Shown piece by piece: positions 1 to 5,790 of a stretch of 6,193 nt of DNA. Position 1 is the stretch's first letter. Each line of letters begins with the position of its first letter. The position numbers and the translations under genes were made by a program. The stretch comes from Bacteroidota bacterium (GTDB lineage: Bacteria; Bacteroidota; Bacteroidia; AKYH767-A; JABDAW01): contig JAHEYM010000255.1 of the NCBI GenBank assembly GCA_023251595.1, forward strand, positions 1 through 6,193, read 5' to 3'. The notes below the pieces were generated by a model. The model was not told the origin of the DNA. It did no database searches and was given only the letters and a program-made list of their open reading frames with translations.

Positions 1-1
1 C

Positions 2-448
2 GGAACTGAAGTCGGTCAGGTTGCTCCCGAAATCAAAGAACTCAATACAGAGAGCAAGGAAATTTCACTTTCTGCTTATCGTGGAAAAATAGTTTTAATT
101 GATTTTTGGGCTTCATGGTGTGGTCCTTGTCGCGGTGAAAACCCGAATGTTGTTGCTACTTACAAAAAATATAAGGACGCCAAATTTAAGGGTGCTGACG
201 GTTTCACTATCTTTAGTGTTTCTCTCGATAACGATCGGACCAAATGGTTGAACGCAATCAAATCAGACGGTCTTGAGTGGGCAGAACATGTTAGTGATCT
301 CGGTGGCTGGACATCCAAAGCTGCTCAGCTTTACGGAGTACGATCAATCCCTACCAACTTTCTTATTGACGCAAACGGTGTAATCCTCGCGAAGGGATTA
401 CGTGGCGAAGCCCTCGGGATGGAACTCGAGACGCTTGTTCAACATTAA
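2..448 (+). CDS. TlpA/AhpC-TSA family thiol-disulfide oxidoreductase, 3' part only
   Basis: The frame is open from the window edge and gives the last 148 residues; the true start and any signal peptide or lipobox lie upstream. A thioredoxin fold is shown by the strand reading KIVLIDFWASWC, the redox-active WCGPC motif (visible residues 39-43, bases 116-130) and the cis-proline loop SIPTNFLID with Pro at about residue 117. The opening GQVAPEIKELN followed by LSAYRGK is the usual entry of the TlpA/redoxin family. Such proteins are normally exported or membrane-anchored and reduce or isomerise disulfides in the cell envelope, for example in cytochrome c maturation. Bacteroidota encode many with varied N-terminal domains, so the exact substrate cannot be given. 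An internal ATG at 248 lies downstream of the CGPC site and is not the start. The gene ends in TAA 28 bases before a terminator, so it belongs to a transcription unit separate from grpE. Confidence 0.9.
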   Translation, partial: GTEVGQVAPEIKELNTESKEISLSAYRGKIVLIDFWASWCGPCRGENPNVVATYKKYKDAKFKGADGFTIFSVSLDNDRTKWLNAIKSDGLEWAEHVSDLGGWTSKAAQLYGVRSIPTNFLIDANGVILAKGLRGEALGMELETLVQH

Positions 449-475
449 GAAGCACATAAAGGAACTCATGTCATG

Positions 476-508
476 CGGCAATCACTTCACGTGGTTGCCG
501 TTGTTTTT
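476..508 (+). terminator. Intrinsic (Rho-independent) terminator after the TlpA-like gene
   Basis: A ten-base-pair stem CGGCAATCAC (476-485) pairs with GTGGTTGCCG (491-500) with a single U-G wobble, around the five-base loop TTCAC. It is followed directly by the T-rich tract TTGTTTTT (501-508). This is a clear textbook arrangement and it separates the TlpA-like gene from the grpE transcription unit. No A-tract precedes it, so it does not look bidirectional. Confidence 0.88.
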
Positions 509-511
509 GAT

Positions 512-526
512 GTGCCAAAATGGCGC
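512..526 (+). other. Small hairpin in the grpE upstream spacer
   Basis: GTGCCA (512-517) pairs with TGGCGC (521-526) around AAA, with one U-G wobble, giving a six-base-pair stem on a three-base loop. It has no T-tract after it, so it is not a second terminator. It could be an operator half-site pair, or chance. A related string, GGCAAAAT, recurs at 539-546. I see no CIRCE element (TTAGCACTC with its inverted partner) in this spacer, so HrcA control is not supported. Confidence 0.3.
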
Positions 527-536
527 TTAAAATTGA

Positions 537-553
537 TTGGCAAAATCCTTGTT
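537..553 (+). promoter_or_regulatory. Weak sigma-54-like -24/-12 candidate upstream of grpE
   Basis: The string TTGGCA, six bases, then TTGTT resembles the -24/-12 consensus TTGGCAC-N5-TTGCW. The GG to -12 spacing is the required ten bases, but the invariant GC of the -12 element reads GT. It would place transcription start near 564, about 40 bases before the grpE ATG. The match is suggestive because an NtrC-type regulator ends this gene cluster, but one site with an imperfect -12 element is weak evidence. Confidence 0.22.
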
Positions 554-566
554 AGACGCCCGCAGC

Positions 567-577
567 TTATGATTTGC
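567..577 (+). promoter_or_regulatory. Alternative -10/-7 promoter candidate upstream of grpE
   Basis: TTATGATTTGC contains TATGAT (568-573), one base off the housekeeping -10 box, and ends in TTTGC, as in the Bacteroidota -7 element TAnnTTTG but with one extra base. No well-spaced -35 or -33 partner is visible; the TTG at 549-551 is too close. Short inverted arms GACGC (555-559) and GCGTC (576-580) surround it and could be an operator or chance. Some promoter must lie between the terminator and grpE, and this is one of two candidates I can see. Confidence 0.25.
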
Positions 578-604
578 GTCCGTAAAGTAAGTTAATTAAT
601 CGCG

Positions 605-1243
605 ATGGAAAAGAAAAAAGGACCTTTCAAAAGAATGACGGAGACGATCAGAAAAAATATAAATAAAATGAGCGCGGAAAAGCAGAGCAGTGAGGATTCA
701 GGAAATGTAATATCCGGAGAAACCCAAAATGAACTAAATGAACAAGTCGAAAATTCAGATTCAAATGATTTAGGCGCCGAACAGACCGGGGAACAGGTTA
801 TTATAGGTCTTGAACAGGAACTCGATGCGGCGAAAGATAAATATCTCCGCATTTTTGCTGAATTTGAAAACTATAAAAAAAGAACCTATCGGGAAAAAAT
901 GGAATTCGCTAAATATGCCGGCGAGGATCTTATTCTTTCTCTTCTCCCTGTTGTCGATGACTTTGATCGCGCACTGAAATCCATCACTTCTGCCTCCGAT
1001 CTCGATGCTTTAAAAACCGGAGTCACACTCATTCATACTAAATTAAAATCTGTCCTCGAGGCAAGAGGGCTGAAGGAAATCAATGCAGTTGGCGAAAAAT
1101 TTAATACCGACCTTCATGAAGCAATTACTACGATACCGGCAACATCTGAAGAGGCGAAAGGTGTCGTGATCGATCAGGTCGAGTCCGGTTATTCCCTCAA
1201 CGATAAAATCATTCGATACGCCAAGGTAGTGGTAGCAAATTAA
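605..1243 (+). CDS. grpE: GrpE, nucleotide exchange factor of DnaK
   Basis: GrpE is a cytoplasmic homodimer that releases ADP from DnaK (Hsp70) so that the chaperone cycle can continue. The 212-residue product has the family layout. There is a charged, low-complexity N-terminus (about 1-65), then a long coiled-coil helix (about 66-105) containing DKYLRIFAEFENYKKRT. The helical bundle (about 106-155) has LLPVVDDFDRAL. The C-terminal beta domain (about 160-212) carries the signature FNTDLHEAI ... GYSLNDKIIRYAKVVV. Length is close to the usual 180-210 residues. ATG at 605 is taken as the start, but the in-frame ATG at 668 (Met22) is also possible and would remove a strongly basic leader. No Shine-Dalgarno sequence helps to decide. 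It is followed by dnaJ after only two bases, so the two are almost certainly co-transcribed. No hrcA or dnaK is adjacent. Confidence 0.97.
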   Translation: MEKKKGPFKRMTETIRKNINKMSAEKQSSEDSGNVISGETQNELNEQVENSDSNDLGAEQTGEQVIIGLEQELDAAKDKYLRIFAEFENYKKRTYREKMEFAKYAGEDLILSLLPVVDDFDRALKSITSASDLDALKTGVTLIHTKLKSVLEARGLKEINAVGEKFNTDLHEAITTIPATSEEAKGVVIDQVESGYSLNDKIIRYAKVVVAN

Positions 1244-1245
1244 TT

Positions 1246-2394
1246 ATGGCGAAACGAGATTATTATGAAGTGCTCGGTGTCACCCGTTCATCTTCGGATC
1301 AGGAAATAAAGAAGGCCTATCGTCAGATGGCGCTGAAATTTCACCCCGATAAAAACCCTGACAACAAAGAAGCCGAAGAAAAGTTCAAAGAAGCTGCTGA
1401 GGCTTACGATGTTCTAAGCGATCCGAATAAAAAATCACGCTACGATCAATTTGGTCATCAGGGTGTGGGAGGTGGTTCCGGAGGCGGTCCGGGCGGGATG
1501 AACATGGATGATATTTTCTCCCATTTCGGGGATGTTTTTGGTGGAGCTCATCCGTTCGAAAGCTTTTTCGGTGGAGGTAGTGGTGGCAACCGTCGATATG
1601 TCAGTCGTGGTTCCAATCTCCGTATCAAAGTCAAATTGACACTTCAGGAAATTGCTGTTGGTGTTGAAAAAAAACTCAAAGTAAATAAACATGTTGCTTG
1701 TCATATCTGTCAGGGAAATGGTGCACAGCCCGGTTCTTCGTTTCAAACATGCCCGACATGCAAAGGATCAGGTCAAGTCAGACGGGTCACAAATACCATT
1801 CTCGGTCAAATGGCAACAACAGCTACCTGTGGTTCTTGCTCGGGTGAAGGTCAGATTATCGCAAGTAAATGCAAATCCTGTCACGGATCAGGAATAGAAC
1901 GCGGTGAAGAAGTGATAACAGTCAAGATACCTCCTGGTGTGGCAGAGGGAATGCAATTGTCAGTTAGTGGGAAAGGAAATGCTGCCGAAAGAGGTGGTAT
2001 TCCGGGCGATCTGTTAGTGGTGATTGAAGAAGTCCCTGACCAGAATCTTCAACGTGATGGAAATAATCTTCTTCATGAAATCTATATTAATTTCGCAGAT
2101 GCTGCACTCGGAACACAGATAGAAATACCAACACTCGAAGGAAAAGCAAGAATTAAAATTGATCCGGGTACGCAATCAGGAAAAGTGCTTCGGCTGAAAA
2201 GCAAAGGAGTGCCGCAGGTTAACAGTTATCATCGTGGCGATCTTTTAGTGAATATTAATATATGGACTCCGCAAAATCTTTCGGGTGAAGAAAAAATTCT
2301 TCTCGAAAAATTACGAAATTCAGATAACTTTGCACCCAATCCCGGCAAGCGTGAAAAGGGTTTCTTCGATCGTATGAAGGAATATTTCCAATAG
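1246..2394 (+). CDS. dnaJ: DnaJ, class A (type I) Hsp40 co-chaperone
   Basis: DnaJ binds unfolded proteins, hands them to DnaK and stimulates DnaK ATPase activity in the cytoplasm. All class A parts are present in the 382 residues. The J domain (1-70) starts KRDYYEVLGV and has the HPD tripeptide at 33-35. A Gly/Phe-rich linker (about 70-117) includes a DIF motif at 89-91. Four complete zinc-binding CxxCxGxG repeats begin at Cys152, 169, 195 and 209. Two C-terminal beta-barrel substrate domains follow (about 120-150 with 220-345). The tail ends in a short basic-aromatic helix, about 368-382. Length matches the E. coli protein (376) and no key residue is missing. Start is the ATG two bases after the grpE stop; the conserved N-terminus fixes it. 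With grpE it forms the head of the operon, and the ABC ATPase follows after 14 bases. Confidence 0.98.
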   Translation: MAKRDYYEVLGVTRSSSDQEIKKAYRQMALKFHPDKNPDNKEAEEKFKEAAEAYDVLSDPNKKSRYDQFGHQGVGGGSGGGPGGMNMDDIFSHFGDVFGGAHPFESFFGGGSGGNRRYVSRGSNLRIKVKLTLQEIAVGVEKKLKVNKHVACHICQGNGAQPGSSFQTCPTCKGSGQVRRVTNTILGQMATTATCGSCSGEGQIIASKCKSCHGSGIERGEEVITVKIPPGVAEGMQLSVSGKGNAAERGGIPGDLLVVIEEVPDQNLQRDGNNLLHEIYINFADAALGTQIEIPTLEGKARIKIDPGTQSGKVLRLKSKGVPQVNSYHRGDLLVNINIWTPQNLSGEEKILLEKLRNSDNFAPNPGKREKGFFDRMKEYFQ

Positions 2395-2408
2395 TATATT
2401 TTTGTTGA

Positions 2409-3329
2409 ATGAATCTTGTAGAAATTCAGAATCTTTCGAAATCATATTCGGGTCACCGTGCTCTCGATCATCTCGACCTGAACATTCCTGAAGGAAGTGT
2501 CTTCGGGTTACTTGGTCCGAACGGAGCTGGTAAAACAACGCTCATTCGAATTATGAATCGGATCATTATTCAGGATGAAGGTAGAGTGCTTTGGAAAGGT
2601 TCTGAAATCGTACCGTCTCATACCGATCTCATCGGTTACATGCCCGAAGAAAGAGGGTTATATAAAAAAATGCAGATCGGTGAACAGGCAATCTATCTTG
2701 CACAACTGAAAGGAATGTCGAGAAGAGATGCGATTCAGAAATTGAAATTCTGGTTCCGCAAATTTGAACTTGAAACATGGTGGAAAAAAAAGGTTGAGGA
2801 TCTGAGTAAAGGGATGCAGCAAAAAATTCAGTTCATTGTTACCATTATTCACGGTCCAAAATTACTGATTCTCGATGAACCATTTTCCGGTTTCGATCCG
2901 ATAAATGCAAATCTTGTTCGTGATGAAATGCTGGAACTGAATAAAAACGGAACGACCATCATCCTGTCCACACATAGAATGGAATCAGTCGAAGCGTTGT
3001 GTTCACATATCGCGCTCATCAATAAATCAAAAAAAATCCTCGATGGTACAGTTCGTGAAATAAGAAATAATAATAAATCAAATATATTTGAAATTTCTTA
3101 TACGGGTGAAGTGGATTCTTTCAGATCAGCACTCCCTTCTGCATATCAAATTCTGGAATCAAAATCGGAAGAAGAATTAACCCGGATGCGAATTCAATTC
3201 CTCGATCATCACCAACCAAACGATCTGCTGAAATTGGTTTTACCAATAGTTCAGGTCAGATCATTACACGAAGTCATTCCTTCTATGGAAGACATCTTCA
3301 TCTCTAAAGTAAATGCCGTTGAGCTATGA
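2409..3329 (+). CDS. ABC-2 type (NatA-like) transporter ATP-binding protein
   Basis: This is the ATP-hydrolysing subunit that should pair with the permease at 3500-4816 to export an unknown substrate across the inner membrane. In the 306 residues, Walker A GPNGAGKTT is at 36-44, the signature LSKGMQQ at 132-138, Walker B LLILDEP at 152-158 with catalytic Glu157, the D-loop SGFDP at 160-164, and the switch His at 189 (STHRM). At the Q-loop the sequence is GYMPEERGLY (76-85), with Glu80 where many ABC proteins have Gln; I recall this as the usual form in NatA-like proteins, not as a defect. Residues about 220-306 form the C-terminal extension (DUF4162-like) of this subfamily, ending in the typical MEDIFI motif. 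The start is 14 bases after dnaJ. The stop codon TGA (3327-3329) lies inside the first unit of a heptamer repeat array, but the protein looks full length. NatA exports sodium in Bacillus; sodium, drug or lipid export here is only a guess. Confidence 0.94.
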   Translation: MNLVEIQNLSKSYSGHRALDHLDLNIPEGSVFGLLGPNGAGKTTLIRIMNRIIIQDEGRVLWKGSEIVPSHTDLIGYMPEERGLYKKMQIGEQAIYLAQLKGMSRRDAIQKLKFWFRKFELETWWKKKVEDLSKGMQQKIQFIVTIIHGPKLLILDEPFSGFDPINANLVRDEMLELNKNGTTIILSTHRMESVEALCSHIALINKSKKILDGTVREIRNNNKSNIFEISYTGEVDSFRSALPSAYQILESKSEEELTRMRIQFLDHHQPNDLLKLVLPIVQVRSLHEVIPSMEDIFISKVNAVEL

Positions 3330-3346
3330 GTTATGAGGTATGAGTT
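3326..3346 (+). repeat. Left heptamer array, three copies of ATGAGTT
   Basis: Units are 3326-3332, 3333-3339 (ATGAGGT, one mismatch) and 3340-3346. The first unit overlaps the end of the ABC ATPase gene and contains its TGA stop. The array is the reverse complement of the heptamer repeated at 3444-3492, so the two arrays are inverted relative to each other. Confidence 0.92.
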
Positions 3347-3443
3347 CTATGTACGAAAAACAGTGCTTCCTTCTTGAAAAATATGTTTATTATATAACAA
3401 AATTATCTGACACAATTTACTTTACTCTCTCAAAAATTTGCAT
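3347..3443. other. AT-rich core between the inverted heptamer arrays
   Basis: These 97 bases hold no convincing gene: the longest ATG-led frames are a few codons. Composition is clearly more AT-rich than the flanking genes, roughly a quarter G+C by hand count. A TTGAAA (3374-3379) and a TATAAC (3393-3398) look like promoter boxes but are only 13 bases apart, too close for a normal sigma-70 promoter. I see no terminator and no transposase fragment. A promoter for the permease could still be hidden here. Confidence 0.5.
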
Positions 3444-3492
3444 TACTCATCACTCATAACTCATAACTCATAACTCATAACTCATAACTCAT
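3444..3492 (+). repeat. Right heptamer array, seven copies of AACTCAT
   Basis: Seven head-to-tail units fill 49 bases. The first two are imperfect (TACTCAT at 3444-3450 and CACTCAT at 3451-3457) and the next five, 3458-3492, are exact. The outer side, nearest the permease gene, is therefore the most homogeneous, as expected for recent slippage or expansion. The array ends seven bases before the permease GTG start and carries an in-frame TAA at 3485-3487, so it is not translated as part of that gene. Its units are complementary to the array at 3326-3346. Confidence 0.96.
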
Positions 3493-3499
3493 AATTAAA

Positions 3500-4816
3500 G
3501 TGTCCAAAGTTCCTTTAATAATCCGAAGAGAGTACTTAACTCGTGTGAGGAAAAAGTCGTTCATTATCATGACGATCGTAGGTCCGCTGCTCATGGGATT
3601 ATTGTTCATCATTCCAATCATGCTCTCGCAGGTTTCGGACAAGACCTCGAAGATTTTAGTACTCGATCATACCGGAATATATAAAAATAAATTTCAACAA
3701 AATAATAATGTTGAATTTTATTATGATGACCTTAACATCGATTCAGCGAAAAAGAAACTTAAAACGGAGGAGTATTTCTCGATACTTGTCATTGATCAAC
3801 AGCCAGGGACTACCATCCCTTCAATCGTAATTTATCATGGAGATGCTCAACCCAGTCTCCCTGTGCTGATGGGTATCCAAAATACCATTCAACACGAATT
3901 GGAAACCGCTGCGGGTTGCGACGAACAACTTCTTGGTAAAATAAAAAATAATCTGAACGTTGTAACCCGAAGAACAGGAGGTGAAGAGACAAGTTCCGGA
4001 GTTGCAACCGGAATAGGTTATGCTGCCGGATTCCTTATATATTTTTTTATATTTCTTTATGGCGCCCAGGTAATGCGTGGTGTGATTGAAGAAAAAACAA
4101 ATCGTATCGTCGAAGTAATTATTTCATCGGTGAAACCCTTTCAACTCATGATGGGCAAAATTATTGGCATCGCTTTGGTCGGGCTCACCCAATTTGTTCT
4201 TTGGATTATTCTGACTTCAATCATATTTTCTGCCACGACGATTTTCTTTTCACAGAAAGCTTCCACCAAAACAACTCAGGCAATTACAGTTCAGGCGAAA
4301 ACTCCTTCAGACGAATTAGGGCAAAACAGCGTTTCTGCCGATGATCTTTCGAACTTGGATATGCGGTCATCCATCATCGCTTCCATAAGCAGTCTCCCCC
4401 TTTCTACCATTACTATTTGTTTTGTAATCTATTTTCTTGGAGGATATCTTCTTTACTCTGCCCTCTTCGCAGCGATTGGATCCGCGGTTGATAGCGAGGC
4501 TGATACCCAACAATTTATGTTGCCGGTAACAATTCCTCTTATTTTATCGATGATTGTTTCATCAAGTATTATTTTAAAACCAAACGGACCTATTGCATTT
4601 TGGTTTTCAATGTTTCCACTCACTTCACCTGTTACGATGATGATCCGTCTTCCTTTCGGGGGTGTTCCGATCTGGCAAATAGCGCTTTCTATCTCACTTC
4701 TAATTCTCGGATTTCTTGGTACAACATGGTTTGCTTCAAAAGTTTATCGCACCGGTATTCTCATGTATGGCAAGAAAGCTTCATGGCGTGAATTATTCCG
4801 CTGGCTAAAATATTAA
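3500..4816 (+). CDS. ABC-2 type (NatB-like) transporter permease
   Basis: This is the membrane subunit expected to work with the ATPase encoded at 2409-3329. The 438-residue product has about six membrane segments: 21-43, 168-188, 219-248, 299-326, 340-360 and 392-412. The N-terminus is basic (IIRREYLTRVRKKSF), as is the C-terminus, which places both in the cytoplasm by the positive-inside rule. Residues about 45-165 between segments 1 and 2 form the large extracytoplasmic domain of the ABC2_membrane_3 family. The cytoplasmic motif EEKTNRIVEVIISSVKP (197-213) is the hallmark of NatB-like permeases and probably contacts the ATPase. A polar stretch at about 251-295, rich in Ser, Thr and Gln, sits in an external loop. 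GTG at 3500 is chosen because it starts the conserved N-terminus; an in-frame TAA at 3485 excludes much longer forms, and the next ATG (3569) would cut into the first membrane segment. It follows the inverted heptamer element, and the phosphatase gene starts three bases after its stop. Substrate unknown. Confidence 0.93.
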   Translation: MSKVPLIIRREYLTRVRKKSFIIMTIVGPLLMGLLFIIPIMLSQVSDKTSKILVLDHTGIYKNKFQQNNNVEFYYDDLNIDSAKKKLKTEEYFSILVIDQQPGTTIPSIVIYHGDAQPSLPVLMGIQNTIQHELETAAGCDEQLLGKIKNNLNVVTRRTGGEETSSGVATGIGYAAGFLIYFFIFLYGAQVMRGVIEEKTNRIVEVIISSVKPFQLMMGKIIGIALVGLTQFVLWIILTSIIFSATTIFFSQKASTKTTQAITVQAKTPSDELGQNSVSADDLSNLDMRSSIIASISSLPLSTITICFVIYFLGGYLLYSALFAAIGSAVDSEADTQQFMLPVTIPLILSMIVSSSIILKPNGPIAFWFSMFPLTSPVTMMIRLPFGGVPIWQIALSISLLILGFLGTTWFASKVYRTGILMYGKKASWRELFRWLKY

Positions 4817-4819
4817 CCG

Positions 4820-5788
4820 ATGGAAGGGAAAATTGCGATCCTTGATCTGGGCACGAATACATTCAACCTTTTAATTGCTGAAGTTGCGCCCGGTGGGTCA
4901 TACGTGTTTCTGAGAAAAACAAAAGAAATTGTAAAACTCGCCGAAGGTTCTGACGATTTAAAATCTATTGCCGAACGTCCTTTTCGCAGAGGACTTGATG
5001 CCATTAAAAAATTAGCATTGATATGCAAAGATTATGATGTGCATTCAATTTATGCCTTTGGCACATCTGCTATTCGTTCTGCTTCAAATGGCGCAGACTT
5101 TATCCAACAAATAAAAATCAAAACCGGAATAAATGTAAATATTCTCTCGGGTTCCGACGAAGCAAAATTGATTTATGAAGGGGTGAAAAATTCGATGGAT
5201 CTCGGGGCTGATAAATCACTCATCATGGATATCGGTGGTGGATCGATCGAATTTATTATTGCAAACCGCGATGAAATATTCTGGCATCAAAGTTTGGAAG
5301 TAGGTGCAGCACGTCTTCTCCAACAATTCAGTCCGTCGGATCCAATTAAAATTTCTGAGACCGAAGCCATTCATAATTATCTTCAAACCGCTTTTACGCC
5401 GGTATTCCTTGCAGCAAAGGAACACGGAGTATCTTGTCTTGTCGGCTCGTCCGGCGCATTTAGCACATTCGCAAAAGTTGTAGGATTCAAATACAGGGAC
5501 AGCGATATTTGGGAGAAAAATACTTTCTGCGAAATTGAAATACCACAGTTTCATGAAATTTATAATTCTTTCCTTTCATCCAATTCAGTTCAAATAAGTG
5601 AAATGAAAGGAATGGCAGTGTTCAGAATAGAGATGATTTCCATCTCGGCGATATGCACACACGCCATTATTAAAGCCATGCCGATTCGAAAACTAATGGT
5701 GTCAAAATTTGCATTAAAAGAGGGAATTCTTTCGAATCTTATGTCGCAGTCTCACCCAACAAATGTACTTTTGTCCTCTAATAAATAA
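4820..5788 (+). CDS. Ppx/GppA-family phosphatase (exopolyphosphatase or pppGpp phosphohydrolase)
   Basis: Members hydrolyse terminal phosphates from polyphosphate (Ppx) or convert pppGpp to ppGpp (GppA); sequence alone does not separate the two. The fold is the two-lobed ASKHA ATPase type. Visible motifs are the phosphate-1 loop ILDLGTNTFNLLI (7-19), GTSAIRSASN (81-90), GSDEAKLIYEGV (111-122), the phosphate-2 loop DIGGGSIEFI (137-146) and the GSSGAFSTFA loop (209-218). Glu114 aligns with catalytic Glu121 of E. coli Ppx. At 322 residues it has only the core catalytic lobes and lacks the C-terminal HD-like domains of the roughly 510-residue E. coli enzyme, as is common for short bacterial versions. 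Near the C-terminus SKFALKEG (295-302) replaces the E. coli-type SDGALREG. The start is three bases after the permease stop, with no Shine-Dalgarno, and the response regulator follows after two bases, so translation or transcription is probably linked. Confidence 0.92.
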   Translation: MEGKIAILDLGTNTFNLLIAEVAPGGSYVFLRKTKEIVKLAEGSDDLKSIAERPFRRGLDAIKKLALICKDYDVHSIYAFGTSAIRSASNGADFIQQIKIKTGINVNILSGSDEAKLIYEGVKNSMDLGADKSLIMDIGGGSIEFIIANRDEIFWHQSLEVGAARLLQQFSPSDPIKISETEAIHNYLQTAFTPVFLAAKEHGVSCLVGSSGAFSTFAKVVGFKYRDSDIWEKNTFCEIEIPQFHEIYNSFLSSNSVQISEMKGMAVFRIEMISISAICTHAIIKAMPIRKLMVSKFALKEGILSNLMSQSHPTNVLLSSNK

Positions 5789-5790
5789 TC

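Noticed and set aside
463..469. A single AACTCAT in the spacer after the TlpA-like gene, and another at 4143-4149 inside the permease gene
   Set aside because: Isolated seven-base matches are expected by chance in 6 kb on two strands; neither is part of a tandem array.
509..604. CIRCE/HrcA heat-shock operator upstream of grpE
   Set aside because: No TTAGCACTC-like arm or its inverted partner is present, and no hrcA gene precedes grpE.
2634..2663. Q-loop Glu instead of Gln in the ABC ATPase as a sign of inactivity
   Set aside because: As I recall, the PEERGLY form is typical of NatA-like ABC-2 ATPases, and Walker A, Walker B Glu, signature and switch His are intact.
3374..3398. TTGAAA and TATAAC as a sigma-70 promoter for the permease
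   Set aside because: The boxes are separated by only 13 bases, far from the usual 16-18, in a very AT-rich stretch where such words are common.
3444..3492. Heptamer array as a CRISPR array
   Set aside because: Units are seven bases with no spacers between them and no cas genes nearby; it is a simple tandem repeat.
3326..3500. Inverted heptamer arrays as an intrinsic terminator between ATPase and permease
   Set aside because: The potential stem is AU-rich with a loop of about 100 bases or more and no T-tract follows, so it does not fit a Rho-independent terminator.
5216..5554. Antisense open frame of 112 codons opposite the Ppx/GppA gene
   Set aside because: It lies wholly within a well-supported gene, its product has no recognisable motif and its composition looks like a reverse-strand reading. 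The same applies to the antisense frames at 1435-1746 and 5778-6179.
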